From NCBI GenBank assembly GCA_907163375.1, contig CAJQUW010004605.1, forward strand, positions 22,501 to 86,500: DNA of 64,000 bases. Reading direction: 5' to 3'. The position numbers and the translations under genes were made by a program. Source of the DNA: Prostheceraeus crozeri (taxonomy: Eukaryota > Platyhelminthes > Polycladida > Euryleptidae). The notes below the pieces were generated by a model. It saw nothing but the letters and a program-made list of their open reading frames with translations, did no database searches and was not told where the DNA came from. This document shows positions 1-12,593 of this stretch, in pieces. Each line of letters begins with the position of its first letter. Positions within the stretch are counted from its first letter, which is position 1.

Positions 1-656
1 TTTAATCTGCATGATCTTGCCAGGAAGTTGTATCATGGTGTTGTAAGTGAAGTTGTATTATCTTGCCTAGACAGTGTGACACAAATGAGCTTCATGTTAA
101 TTGTCTGCTTGTTTATTACATTGAGAATGACAAACTGGGATAAATTACATAATGACGTCCTATTCCCAAATGGAATCTTCAATCGCAATGTCCTGAGAAG
201 TGAGTCTATAAAAAATTGCATTAATGTATAGATGGTTCAATCAAACAATTTTATCTGTAAAAACAGCAATAGATGCTGCCGCAGCCATCGATTGTTTAAT
301 TGGCGTATAGATAAGGTGTTACATCCGCTTATCTATTTGTTTTTGAACATCAGGTTGGCGTTGAGCAACACAGAATGATTAAGACATTCTGAATTCAGCA
401 TTGATGGTTAATTTAAAAGTAAATGGAAAGTAGAATATGTATCTAATGATTTGCAAATATTTGTTGTTCTTTCCATAAGTTCCTCAATTGAAAGTATGGT
501 ATTTTCTTCCCACCAGGAAGTGAAATCATTTAAACCATAATTTATAGCTCAATTTAATTTAGAGGCAGTACTTCTACTCTCCAAAACCTAAACAAGTAGT
601 GGGTTTTAATTGTCACAATATTTGGAAGAAGCGATAATCATGATCGATCGGGCACA

Positions 657-775
657 TATTAGTCACATTAAGTCACATATCAGCCGTGTTGCATGCTACC
701 GATTTGGTCACATTAAGTCACATATCTGCCGAGCTGAATGTGACCGATTTGGACACATTTGGTCACATAAAGGCA
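657..775. repeat. Degenerate tandem array with GTCACAT motif
   Basis: Two to three copies of a unit of about 50 bp stand in tandem. Each carries AGTCACAT or GGTCACAT words followed by a CGATTTG segment (for example near 655, 703 and 748). Copies differ by several substitutions, so this is an old minisatellite. It can be translated but has no protein character. Confidence 0.6.
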
Positions 776-1104
776 GTGGCAAACGTCACATGTGTTGGGC
801 ACATAATCGGTCACATATTGAGCAGAGTTTGTTTTACAGTGTATAGTTGCCCTAAAAAAGCTATGTTAATAATATTGTGCATAATTGAAATGAGCTGGGC
901 AGCAATGCAGGAATACCATATGAGATTTCAAGGTAATTAATGTACAAATCAGAGGCCGCGTTAGCAGCCGACGATTTGTTCATTGCTTGCTGAGAAATCT
1001 CATGTGGTATTTCCATTGTCTACTTGTATTTCTAAATCTATGGTGCAATGATATAGGAATAATGACATTTTGTACATTACTGCCTGCCGACAGCAATATA
1101 AGTA

Positions 1105-1250
1105 GACAATGTAGGAAAAAAGAGGGCAACAATGCTATGAATACACAGACAGACATGCGCGGATTGAAATTTCAAAAATGTCTTTCACATGCATAGATAG
1201 AGATATCATCATTACGGGATACATTGTTGCCTTCCTTTTTCCACATTGTA
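1105..1250. repeat. Inverted repeat, about 30-bp arms
   Basis: The arm at 1105-1134 (GACAATGTAGGAAAAA then GGGCAACAATG) is matched by its reverse complement at 1222-1250, with a loop of about 90 nt. This looks like a small hairpin MITE remnant. No clear target duplication was found. Confidence 0.5.
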
Positions 1251-1365
1251 CCATAGCTCAATTACGCACAATAATTTAGTATGATGAATGCAGCATTGCT
1301 CATAGAAACTTGTTGTTTGATTTATAGATCTGACATCATTGTTAAGTTGATTTCTCTGTGTCATC

Positions 1366-2403
1366 CATAGAAATTAACAATACCATAGAAATTCCATAGA
1401 ATGGAAATTGCATGAAAATTATGGCACACTCCGGGGGAACTTAGTTGGGGCAAAAAGCAAATTTTGCGAGCTGGCTTTCTTGTTTTCGGGTTGGCATTTT
1501 CAATTATCAAGTCAATTTGCGATCTGGATTGTTGCCCCTTGTCCAAAGATCATGTACACAAAAGCAACAGTGAAATTACAAAATACTGCGGCGACAGGAT
1601 GAAAAAGAAGGAAATCCTTTAAAAACGTTCTGTTTGGTCATCATTTTGAAATATCGCTCCTATAATCAATTAAGAGCATGATCAGACATATAAGCAACTT
1701 GTTATGTCCATTTACAGATCATGCATTAGTCCAGCTTGAAATCAGAGGCCAAGAAATCTTACAGTATTCATTTTACTTTGAAGGATTCCCCTGTTCATTA
1801 TATTTGAACAATTTTCAAAACCTTTGCATGCTTTCGAATATGAGCTTCCAAAATATCATCACACTATGTCATATTAATCATTTAGTGATTAATTGAAAAG
1901 TTCCAACGACATTTCATTTATCTGATAAATGACTCGCTGAAGAAGCTTTCGATGTGTTTATTCCAAAAGAACGCTAGGTTTCTTGACCACTAGAAGGAGA
2001 AATTATCAATAATTCGAATTTTTATCTTTGAATTCTTGAAATGTTCTTACAACCAGTACACCGACTACTTTCGATTATGACTCTGTGAACCAAATTTCAA
2101 TTCGTATTCCCGTGTTGAAAAATAGTTGTCAATGACTGGTAGAAATAGACACAGTATATTAATCCATGGAATAGTAGGCTATTTCACATGATACAATGCC
2201 ACCATCTTACTTAAAATTCTCTTCATGAAAATCCTGCAATTTGCTGTCAACAACTTCAATAACCAACTTGGCAAATAGTTTGACTATGACATAATGTTTT
2301 AGATCGAATCTGATCTACAAACCATAGATTTTTCCATGTGCCATCATTGTAGATAGGCAAGCTATCAAACTTCCATTCTAGTGTATTATTATCTACTTCT
2401 ATG
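1366..2403 (-). mobile_element. Non-autonomous hAT-like element, copy A
   Basis: The 1,038-bp element begins CATAGAA and ends TTCTATG, and is flanked by a perfect 8-bp direct repeat GTGTCATC (1358-1365 and 2404-2411). An 8-bp duplication with short terminal inverted repeats is the mark of the hAT superfamily. A second copy in opposite orientation lies at 41274-42317 with its own, different 8-bp duplication, so both ends are confirmed independently. It carries no transposase; one short ORF of about 45 codons is shared by both copies (coding lysine/arginine-rich residues) but shows no known domain. It is probably mobilised in trans. Confidence 0.85.
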
Positions 2404-2411
2404 GTGTCATC

Positions 2412-5400
2412 AACATTCAACACTTATGTAGTAAATCATATGGAATAACAAAATAATTAGATTGATGTTTAATATGAAGGGGTGTGAGTAAATGAAGTTT
2501 GCAGAAACTTAAGTACATTTATCGGAAGTAACTTGACCAGCATAATCTACCAGCATATATTTTAGTGCCGGTAGATTAGGTGACATGATCAAGCTCTCGA
2601 AAACACCCCTATTAATGCGGCTGAGCATTAAATCATGGTACTTCCATCGAAGCTAATTTGATGACCATTGCTTCTCCAAGGCTGTCATGACACGGAGGAT
2701 TTGTGGAATACTTTTCTCTCCTGTATTGCTATCATGATCAGTCATTCCGTGATAATTTCTTCAAAACTGCTGAAATTTGTTTATTTCACATTTGCTGCTG
2801 GGTCACAACTCGAGTTCATTTGATAAAAATCGAAACTGCATATACATTGGGGATTTATTAATACTAAGTTGCTACTCTTTGTTATTCACACGCAGATGAT
2901 AAGCGAGCGTAGAATTCATGCAATGTACAAAAATCCTGCAGTGAGCGAAAATCCTGGTAAGTGGCTGCCGGACTACTGGCTCTCGGCGCATCTTAATCAA
3001 GTGATGATAATCTGGATGTGCCCTCACCCCAATTAATCACTATTTGGATAAACATGTACTGGACCACAATGATGACGAAATAGACGCAAAGTGGCAATCA
3101 GTATGAAACAATTAATCAGAGGATGCTATGAACGCTGAAAATGAGTACAATAAGAAAGGCGATGAATGAGAAATTTACAATAAAGTCATAAATTCAAATG
3201 ATCTGAAAGCAATTTGAAGTGCATACAAGTACATAAACATTCAGCTGTGACGAGGACTAAGATAGAATTAATTTAAACAATAATGATAAAAGGATTCCAA
3301 ATGTTATTAATCTCAGTATCAGGGTCATGGTTGTACACACATTCGGATTATTATAAAAGAATTGTCTAATTCTAAAAAAAAGAATTATAGAAGAATTTAT
3401 AAAAGAATTGCCAATTCTTTAATTGGCACTCTAATTTTTATGATTATTAGACGCACTGCATGGTTAGAATAGATAAACACAAGTCATTCCGATGTGCAGT
3501 CTTTCAGATTGCTCAGCCATTCCAGATATTTTAAACTACTTTGGGCAATTCCGATCCGCACTGACGAACCCCTGCAGGAAAAAAGCGCATCGTCTTCCTA
3601 CAAAGGAATTTTTGTGCTCCGACATCTTTCTATACTGTGCCCAGGCGAAGTGGCACTCTGTCATCTTCATAATTGATAAATCTGCAAGTGTAATTGTTAC
3701 CGGGTTATGTTCATAGTGTGCATGTTAAATGAAAATCAGACAATAACTTGCTATCAATGTACGTGCATTGATATTATTTCATTGTGGAGATATAATATCA
3801 TATACAATGGTTGACTGCCTTGACAACATGTATGATTGTGACGACCTGGCCTATGCGAGCGTGTTTAATGCGATGGTTTAATTCTATCTGGGGACCTTCT
3901 ATAGAGATTTCAGATGGTAACTCTAGCTATACATGATCTCAGGAACGAGCACCCGCACATTGCAATTATCTCAAACGATGAAAGAGTGAATATAGGTATT
4001 GTTTTCATCTCATCATGCAAATTTCATTGTTAAGTCCACATAGCAAAAAAATCGCACGATTCCTGGTCATTCAAGAACGCGCGATTGATTCCGTACTGCT
4101 CCCGCCACCGTAATGCGTGTCATTTATTCTGTACATTTTTTCTGCCGACCCCTAAGATTATGACAACCGGCGTAAAGTCGGGCAGATTCTAAGCCGTTCA
4201 AAGTTCACTTTCCAGTGATTTAACCGTTTTGAAGTACTGCGACGATCTGAGCAGCGCAAGAGGAAATGAACATTAGAAATCACGCAAAGAAATTTGATCA
4301 AGCTATTGCATCATTAACGAAAATTGTTCACAGCTGCTTTCTTTCATTAATTGTCTCCATTTTGTGAAACCGTGCGGCAAATTGTTTGTTAGGGGTTAAT
4401 CTTCCACATACAAACTGAAATTTTCCTTTGTGAAGTATCTTGCTTCGAAAGTGCTGTTCTGTAATGTGAGCATCAAAATTTGAGTAATCCGTATTCGTTA
4501 TTCAATCCAGCGTTTCCCAAATTCGGGGACCAGATTTTCTGGGGTCAATTAAGGCTTCTGAGGTCGCCTGGGAGTCGCCTTAGATATTGAGGCATTGCTG
4601 GAAGTATGAATAAAACGCCTGTGCTAGCGGGAACCTTCATCACAACTGGAAAGAAATACCCGCTCTACGGGTGTGATGTTATTTAATTGGGTTGATGTAA
4701 CCGTACCTTCTCTCTCCTCGCAAGTGACTTAGGTAATGGTATACACGTGAAAGAAAGTCCACAAAACATAGAAGAAACCTCATCTGTTTTGTGGACTTCC
4801 CTCGCTTTAGTCTGATGGTGATTTTTGTTTATGCATTGTATATAGTTTTTGTATGGTTGTTAGTCGTATATATTCGGGCTTGGTAGATGGGGTCGCCATG
4901 CTCTATCAAAGGTTTAAAACGGGGTCGCATATAAAACATTGTGGGAACCCTTGATTTAATCGAACGAGGTGCATTCGGTTTATTAGCAATGCAAATACAA
5001 GAGATATCGCCCAGTTCATGTATCACTTAACAATGAATGAAATGAGATCAAATTGCCACCCATAGCTTTGTGTGTCTATCTCAATAACTCAATAGTTCAT
5101 TGTTAAATGCAGCAATGACAATTTCACTGATTTGGTTAACAAAATACAAAAATTGCAAGTACAAAACACTCGGTATTACCGTCAGCATCACTATCTATTT
5201 TCCGTAGCCTATCTTTAGTTTCAAGGCCCCCACAATAATTATATCATATTCGGCAATTGGCCTATCCTTCGTCTTGCAGTTTCTTGTACAAAAATCGCGC
5301 AAAAGCATGTATCTTGCCTTGCAAACAATTGTATTAAACACTTTGAGAACTCAAGCCACTCTCTAAATCACCTTTGTTTAGAGCAGCAGTTTGATTCAAT

Positions 5401-7323
5401 GCGCATGGCATGAGGTGGACATATTGAACACTTGCAAATATATTAAATATAATTTGCTCAAAAATTGACATTTTTGAAAATATATGCCGTGTCGCGGAAC
5501 AGAGGCACAGAGCTGTTTATAACATGATGTATAAAACTCGTTATCACCATTTTGAAATTTATTTTGAAACTGCTTTATCTAATTCAACTTATTCAACAAA
5601 TGCTTGATTGTCATTGTAATCATGTCAATGGTAAACCGCATTTTTTAAATTCTTCATATCTGCATGCATGTGAGAGTTGTATACCGTAAATGTAATGAAA
5701 ATACAAAAACAAGTGCTTAAAAAATATGAATTACTTCACTGATCAGAACATCACATGAGATTCGCTAGGAAGCAAAGCAGGCAGAAAATATGATCTTCCG
5801 TGTATGCCGCAAAAGTAGTTTCTCACTTCAAACCCTGTCTGTTTTAATATACAATTATATCATTTTAACTTTAGAATTTATCTTTTGAAGTTCAAGATAT
5901 ACATGTAATTCTTCATCAATTGCATGAAGAATGTAATAATACACTGTAGACTTGTCTAGACAACTGCTTTATCATATAGCTAAATCTGGCGCTGCTTAGA
6001 TGCAATCGTGAGACCGTTAAAGATTGCATGCAAGTTGTGAGAACTCTTCGTGTGAAATTTTTCTGTCTTGTGGTATATTCCGGAGGTTTGCGTTCTCGAT
6101 CGTATCTCCCATCAAAGCGTTTACAAAAGCGCTCTGAGAACGGCTGCATTTGGTAATATAAAGCAAACTCTTACATGGAAACAATTCTAGATGATAATGT
6201 AAGAATAACATCGTCCTTAGTGTGACAAAAGGGAATCTAAGATCTACTTCACCAGGAGGTTTGAGAAAACAATGGATAGAATAACATACATTAACTTGAA
6301 AAAATAAAATGCAAGCATCAAGCACTATAAATTAGTTGGATTGAATTACTGGATCACAACCACATTTGATGGTCTGTAAGTGTTGCACAATACTTATGTT
6401 CTAGCTTCTCTGTGTTCTTGCTTCTAAAAGAACCACTTTAGATAGGTATTCCGCAGTGGTTGTTATACTTGCACTGAAATGATATTCTAATTGAGCATGA
6501 TGTGGTTATTTAATGTTTGCACCCAGTAATTCGGGGAATCTGGGGGAGAACTGTTCCCGATATATATGTACATCGTGTCAAACTATCAATGAAATTTAGC
6601 GTCAAAGGTTCCCGAAAAATTCAAAAACCGCACCAAAAACGTGGTCGAGACTTCGCATCTAACAGCGATTACAAATCTCTCTGTCTCTCGGTCTACACCA
6701 TTTACCTTCGTGCTCCCTTGCTGTGTGTGTGCAGCAGAATGGGAACCGGTCGCCGAACCGCCCCGTCTTTTATGCTTTTTTTACACGCTTTTCATCGTCT
6801 GAGCTAAAAAGCACGACCCCAAACGGAATTATATCTTGAGAAGTGCTTGTGTAGTAGATTTTCAGAAAGCATGCCTAGAAAATGCCGATTGAACTGTTTT
6901 AAAAAATCATAGATATCGATTTCCAGATACAACTAATTACAAGGATTCAAATTTTATATTTTGTCGTAGAAAAAGAGTCACTATAGAACAATCAGGCTTC
7001 GCATCTGCATGTAATTAGAATTTTGTAATAAACATTCTCATCTTGTTTCTACAATGCTGTTCTGTGGGAGGTCTTTTCAGAAGGTCTGTGATGCTGTGAT
7101 CAGACACCGAGAAAAAGCGTCTGACGTCACACCTTCAATTATTTTCACTATGTACCTAAAATGCAGTATTTCACATGAGATTGAGCTCTCTTACAGATAG
7201 CTTCTGTAGAAAAATCGTAGTAAACAAAGCAAAAACTATAGACATGAATGAGCTTGCAAGCTTTTATCATCTCTCAAAGGACTCAAAGCAGACGTCACAT
7301 AGAAATCAGGGTAGCTGAGCATG
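2412..7323. other. Long gene-free stretch
   Basis: I see no exon with convincing splice sites and no recognisable protein. ORFs near 3.5, 5.9-6.3 and 6.5 kb are short, lack domain character and have no codon bias I can defend. A hairpin at 4756-4797 is listed separately. A sequence at about 4510 (CAGCGTTTCCCAAA) resembles a hAT end of the Charlie type but has no partner nearby. Confidence 0.45.
4756..4797. repeat. Perfect 13-bp hairpin
   Basis: AGTCCACAAAACA at 4756-4768 pairs exactly with TGTTTTGTGGACT at 4785-4797 across a 16-nt loop. It stands alone, without flanking duplication. Confidence 0.6.
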
Positions 7324-7427
7324 GAGGTCGGATTATTAGTTATCTTTGCCATACTAGTAGACAGGACATAGTGTCCTTAATTATCTTATGTCCTCTCTAG
7401 GCTTACATAAATTTGATATCCGACCTC
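7324..7427. repeat. Small MITE-like inverted repeat
   Basis: GAGGTCGGAT at 7324-7333 is matched by ATCCGACCTC at 7418-7427. An inner pair, AGGACATA (7363) and TATGTCCT (7386), lies between them, so the 104-bp segment can fold into a nested hairpin. No certain target duplication. Confidence 0.4.
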
Positions 7428-8396
7428 TGCAGCTGAGTACAGGCTCAAAGACACTCCTAGAGGATTAATTGTATTAATTGTATGTGATGCTTGCTTGCTA
7501 CACGCAAACATCATTGTTTTACTTGAAATCAACTTTCTAATGTTTTGATATAAATTTAAGCAGGTAAACTAAGAATTTATGAAAAGGGGTCAATTGTACT
7601 CCCTTCAGATACCAGGTGTGAAAAAGCTCAACTCTCTGATTGTTTAATTTTCGTAATGAATGGATTTTGAGATGAAATTTTACTTCTTAAAGTGGGGTTA
7701 TGTCGCAAAATGCCAATGTAGGAGGCCTGTTGCGTGTTGACAGACCACGAAATAGTAATGGCGAAAAACACGCACACGGCCGCGACCACATCAGTTTAAA
7801 CTGACGGTCAAATAATTGGCGTGCGCAACATCTAAAAGATTTTTTTTCAATATGACTGTTATATGTATAAATAATGACATTTATAAGTACGACAGTTGAG
7901 TACGAAATTTATAGTCACAACAGTAAATAAAAGCTGATTTCAAACATGGCCTAATCTAGGTTAAATATGATTTGTCATATTATCACGATGGCAACACGCT
8001 GCGCTTGAAGTAAGTTTTTGGGGAAAAAATTTCAAGTCTGTAACCAATTTTACACAAATATAAATTATGGAGACTTGTTATCACAACTTTAGAAATATTC
8101 TGCATTTTTTGAAAGGAGATAGGGCATATTGAAATTTCAAAATAATTGAAATGTGTTGTCCAAAATGAAAAGCCTTTTACAGGATTATTTGTTTCATGTA
8201 AGTAAGTCCTGAAAGTGAACAAAGAAGAGTCTAAAATGAATTTCATGCCAAGAGATTTTTTAAAAGATTGAAAAATTTGAATTTAAAATTGAATCTGAAA
8301 TTTTAAAAAATCAAAATATGTTGCAAAAAAAGAAAGTCCTCTACAGAATTTTTCAAAATTTGCAATAACAAGTCTTCATAACACTCCGGTCTCATG

Positions 8397-8519
8397 TGTC
8401 GCAACTTAGTGTTATACTGTAGGAAAAACAAAGTCCGTGAAATGTAATCTGTATAATGAACAGTAGATTGCAACTGTGCCATGAGCAGAGCACAAATTAA
8501 CACAAATAGTCAGTAAACA
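8397..8519 (-). repeat. 3' LTR of the Gypsy element
   Basis: It matches 10633-10761 along its whole length and has TG...CA ends. At about 125 bp these LTRs are among the shortest used by Gypsy-type elements. Confidence 0.85.
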
Positions 8520-8568
8520 TGCAGCAGCATCGAATCGGAACTAGCAGTATGTAAGTCGTCGTTAGCAG

Positions 8569-9736
8569 TTACTCGTAGTTCACAACTGTAAATGGAAGTA
8601 GCATTAACGTGAAGAGACAACCGTATGACATGAATAATGAAACATTTTCATCACTTGTATGAATTCCTTTCGCAGATAATTTATGACCCAGGAATGGTAT
8701 TTCTTCCTTTGCAAATAAACATTTCTCTTTATTGAGCTTTATACCCGAATTTTTCAGAGTTTCGAGGACTTTGTAAAGTCGCTGATCATGTTCCGCTTTA
8801 TCCCTTTTTACCAACAATAAGTGTGTCATCGAGATATACAATAGTACCTGCACAATCTCGGAGAATATAATGCATGATCCTCTGATAGATTTCAGGTGCA
8901 CTAGCGATTCCGAAAGGCATGCGTATGTACAACCCAAACGGTGACGAAAATGTCAAATATTTTCTTGACTCAGGATGTATCGGTATCTGGTAATATCCTG
9001 ATTTCGCATCAATAAGCGAAAAACATTTTGAACCCGCGAGTTCAGTCATAATATCCTCAAAGGATGGCAATTGGAAAGGTTTTCTGTCTAAAACTTTATT
9101 TAGATCTCTAAAATCAGTGCAAATGCGAATATTTCCATTTTTCTTTCTCGTTACCACAATAGGAGAAGCCCACTCAGGTGAATCTGTCGGTTTAATTACT
9201 CCTTCATCCATCATAGACTGTACGAGTATTTGATCCTCTACAGATTTGAGTAAAGGTACAGGTAATCTGCGTGCGGGAAAAGAAATTGGGCATGCATTAT
9301 CTTTTACCTTCAATCTGTAATTTATACCCTTCATGCATCCCAGACCAGAGAATAATTGCGGAAATTTGTTAAAAACATCTGTCTCTGTTACTGTATTGAC
9401 AGTCTGCGCATTTTTATCATCGACATAAATCCCAAGATCTAAACACAATTTTTGCGACAATAACGTATGATCATTATCTTCCTCAATGACCCAGAATTTT
9501 TCAGCTACGACCTTATCTCCGTACCTCACATTAAGGTCTACATAACCTAACCCATGAATATTAAAGCCGCAATAAGCCTTAAGGACACGAGGATTTGAAA
9601 TAATATCCCAACGGCAAAAACGCTTAGGCATAACGCTAATACGTGCACCGGTGTCCGCGACACACTGCATATCAACACCATTTACGGTAACACTTATACA
9701 GTCGCATTGACTAGACATACACGCATTATAATACAT
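8569..9736 (-). pseudogene. Gypsy pol remnant (protease and reverse transcriptase)
   Basis: The aspartic protease shows the VADTGARISVMP active-site segment. The reverse transcriptase follows with the classical order of motifs: an EWASPIVVTRKKNG block, the FSLIDAKSGYYQI block (motif A), the MPFGIASAPEIYQ block (motif B) and the catalytic YLDD (motif C), then a thumb region with FLGHKLSAKGI. Later pol domains are not seen before the 3' LTR. Remains only; broken. Confidence 0.9.
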
Positions 9737-10614
9737 TCAGTATTCAAATAACTTATAGTGTAATCATTACAAAAATCTGCCGTGGTCTCACCTTCATCCG
9801 GCATGTCGTCCATGGTGACTTCCTTAACTGCAAACCTCCGCGAACTTGAACTTTTGTTCTCCGTAGTCTGTTTCGAACGGCACACTGCAGCGAAATGTCC
9901 CCGTTTACCACACGATCTGCATTCCGCATTCTTCGCCTTGCACATTGGATTATCAGCTTTATGACTGGGAGATCCGCATCGGTAGCATTTGAACTTGCCG
10001 AAAGTTCCTGAATCACGTGAAGGTCCAATTTGTTTCGTGTCAGTCTTTAGTCTATTCACCTCCGAAGATGTTACGTTGATCTGTCTACGTCCAGCAGAAC
10101 CTCTTTCAAAACATTCCGCTTTAGCAACAGCTCGGTCGAATGTCAATGTCTTGATATCCTCCGACATCAATCGCTCACCAAGTCCATCATTCTTGACACC
10201 CAAAACGAAAATGTCTCGTAGCATCTCAGACGAATTTATGAAGTCACATTGCATTGAAAGTCTTCGTAGTCGACACGCGAACTGAGTAATTGACTCTTCT
10301 GGAGACTGACAAGCTCTGTAGAACTCCTTCCTGAACACCATTGTAGATTCACCAGCGTCAAAATAGCTATTCAATTGTAGCAAAGCATTTGCGTAATCTG
10401 CTTTAGGTTCTGGTAACCCATCATAAATTGCGAGACCATCATAACCAAGAGAATTTAACAGAATCGGTAATTTCGCAAAGCCAGGAGTATCTGCGATCTG
10501 GAAATGGTTCTCCAAACGCCGTTTGAAATGCTTCCAATCATACGATTTTGGATTAGATGGAAAGTCAGGAGGTGGGTAAGTAACATTCGAATTCTTGGTT
10601 GTACTCTTCGGCAT
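9694..10614 (-). pseudogene. Gypsy gag remnant with zinc knuckles
   Basis: The frame encodes a structural Gag-like protein of about 300 residues. Its N-terminal half has the helical capsid-like character of Gypsy Gag (a YDWKHFKRRLENHF segment). Near the C-terminus are two CCHC-type knuckles, CYRCGSPSHKADNPMC and CRSCGKRGHFAAVC, which bind nucleic acid in this family. It overlaps the start of the pol frame, as is usual in Gypsy elements that use frameshifted translation. It is part of a broken fossil and is not a host gene. Confidence 0.85.
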
Positions 10615-10625
10615 CCTCGTCGCCA
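10612..10625 (-). promoter_or_regulatory. tRNA primer-binding site of the Gypsy element
   Basis: On the minus strand, seven bases inside the 5' LTR, the sequence TGGCGACGAGG appears. It is complementary to the 3' acceptor end (CTCGTCGCCA) that is known for metazoan serine tRNA(GCT). The first gag ATG overlaps the end of the site. Confidence 0.7.
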
Positions 10626-10632
10626 AACAAAA

Positions 10633-10761
10633 TGTTGCAACTTAGTGTTATACTGTAGGAAAAACAAATTCCGTGAAATGTAATGTGTATAGTGAACAGT
10701 AGATTGCAACTGTACTCGTACCATGAGCAGAGCACAAATAAACACAAATAGTCAGTAAACA
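10633..10761 (-). repeat. 5' LTR of the Gypsy element
   Basis: This is the partner of 8397-8519. It is followed on the minus strand by a primer-binding site and then the gag reading frame, which fixes the orientation. Confidence 0.85.
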
Positions 10762-11511
10762 CATTTGACGAATTTTTTTAAAATGATTGTTAAATTTATA
10801 ATTGAATCTGAATTTTTAAAAATCAGAATCTTTTTGCAAAAAAGAAAGTCCTGTGGAGATTACTTCAAATATTGCAATAACAAGTCTCCACGACACTCTA
10901 GATCAGTGCTTCCCAAAATGAGGGGGTTTCCTTCCAGGGCGGCTATTTCTTTGGGGCAGGGGGAGATATCAGCGTTGCAGCTGAGGTAAAAAATCGAGTA
11001 TGGTTATAGAAATGTGACCACAATTATCCGGCGAAATTGAAGAAATGGGTGAGATTCCCTGTCAGTAAGGCCGCTGATCAAATCTCCGATGATGACTTTG
11101 AAATGAAGAAGAGCTAATGCCGGTTTATACTCGCGACGGAATCTGTCCGCAGCGCATCATTACTTCATGTTGATGACCTGAAGTGACCTGTTGTGATCAC
11201 AGGTTCCTCTCGCAAACGCTCACGCGTCTGGCTGATCAGTTAATTCACTGCGCATTGAGAAAGGGTTTAGAACATTTCTAAACTTTCCTCCATACGCCAA
11301 CGCAAAATTATCGATAGAGTCCTCAAATTCTTGTCTGTTTGAGGAAATTCTAATTGAAGGAGAAAGAAAATATTCAAATTTGTGTCGCATGTCGCTCAAT
11401 ACACACGCTGACAACACGCTGCACAAAACTCGTGGCAGGAAATTGCCGAAACCATCGCAGCTATAAATATTACAGTCACTTTCAGAGGAGTGCAAAAAGA
11501 AGTGGAAATAT

Positions 11512-11931
11512 CTACGAGACAACTACCTGAAACAAAAGAAGAAAGATGTAAGAAGGAGTGGCGATCCTGCAGTGATGCACTATCGCCTTGTACATCCTGA
11601 AGCTCAATCCAACCGTCTGTTGAGAGTCACCCGTCGCCAAAATACGAAGAGTCACTGTGAGACGCTGTTTTGATGATATTGGATCACTGTGAGTATTTGC
11701 ATGAGATATTTTGCTGCCAACTTGTGACAGCAGAAGGTCGAATGTGACCCTAGTCATGCGAAAGTGCGCCACATGACGTTCCTCGTCGCACAGTCGCATC
11801 TCATTTACAAGAACCATTTCTGATAGTTCACTTCTAAAAATTGTTCGTGCATGTACACTCCTCTTTTTCTTCTTCTCACTCAGCAAAGGAAGTCCATTCA
11901 AAATCATTATATCGTGGTCGTTGGTCGTCAT
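11512..11931 (-). pseudogene. PIF/Harbinger transposase N-terminal fragment
   Basis: The frame of about 139 codons matches the N-terminal part of HARBI1-like nucleases. It has a basic stretch, then an FRMTRVTFDLLLSQVG block, then SSKQRLTVTLRILATGDS, which is the hallmark RL...LRxLATG motif, and a following FRM. The DDE catalytic residues, which lie further on in the family, are not in this frame, and I could not recognise them downstream. It lies inside the hAT element at 10904-13463. It could instead be a fragment brought in by that element. Confidence 0.7.
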
Positions 11932-12482
11932 ATCGCGATGTAAGCGACGTTATAGTAGTAGTAGAGAAGAGAGAACTTTAATATATTCTTCACAGACAGC
12001 ACTACGCTGCAAAAATGCGCCGAACCGGTCGCCTCTGGGTATGTACAACAAGTGAATTATGTCCAACGCTAAAAGATAAATACAGCTCTGTGCATAGATT
12101 CAATGTCATAACTGTCACATGCTTGATCACGTCATGCACTTAGCGCTTTAAGCTTTGATGACATATAGAAAATGGACGATCATAGACACTACTAACAAAT
12201 AGGTAACGTAAAGTTCTACGTTAATAAAATAGATAAAGAGAATAAATCAGAAGAATTAATGATAAAAGGTAACAAAGACGAAGGATCCTTTTGAAGACAT
12301 AGAGCTGACTATCACAAATCGCAAGGCTCAAAGCATTGCTTGCTTACTTAAATACCCGAAATCCATTGTCAGGTTCATGAAACACATTTGACTTCTCTGG
12401 GCAGTCACATAATGAAAACTTTTAATTTTCCTCACATCTTGGGAGCGTGAACCCGCATTCAGTCATATTTCTATGATAAAGC

Positions 12483-12593
12483 ATGAATATGGAAGTTGAC
12501 TCTCTCGAAGCCGACGCTCGCGCTGCTTTGGCCTCCACTCAACCGCGAATTGATAAACTCGTAGAAGCTAAGCAACATCACCCTTCTCATTGA
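12483..12593 (+). pseudogene. C-terminal tail of a hAT transposase
   Basis: A 36-codon frame reads EADARAALASTQPRIDKL then EAKQHHPSH and a stop. The PRIDKLV...KQ..SH ending is characteristic of the last residues of Charlie/ZBED5-type hAT transposases. It sits in the right orientation and position within the TIR-bounded hAT element. The dimerisation region that should precede it is not recognisable. Confidence 0.5.

Larger units (their letters stand above)
1..1357. other. Gene-free stretch
   Basis: No ORF here has recognisable protein similarity or good splice sites. The stretch holds a GTCACAT-rich tandem array and a hairpin-forming inverted repeat, both listed separately. The rest is AT-rich sequence without structure that I can name. 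Confidence 0.5.
8397..10761 (-). mobile_element. Gypsy (Ty3-like) LTR element, broken fossil
   Basis: This is an LTR element reading on the minus strand. Two direct repeats of 123 and 129 bp begin TG and end CA and bound the copy. Inside, in order, lie a primer-binding site, a gag with CCHC zinc knuckles, an aspartic protease and a reverse transcriptase. RNase H and integrase are not seen. The copy is broken, with at least two or three breaks, and cannot be whole. The LTRs differ at roughly six sites plus one small indel (about 5 percent), so the insertion is moderately old. No clean target duplication is left. A host repeat of about 100 bp is present on both sides (8275-8395 and 10790-10900). 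Confidence 0.9.

Noticed and set aside
4510-4560. hAT-like end CAGCGTTTCCCAAA
   Set aside because: No matching inverted end or 8-bp duplication was found within several kilobases.
33-6325. Several ORFs of 60-100 codons on both strands
   Set aside because: They lack domains, splice context and coding composition, and many overlap one another on opposite strands. Chance is sufficient.
9782-10285. Plus-strand ORFs across the gag region
   Set aside because: They are antisense shadows of the Gypsy gag frame.
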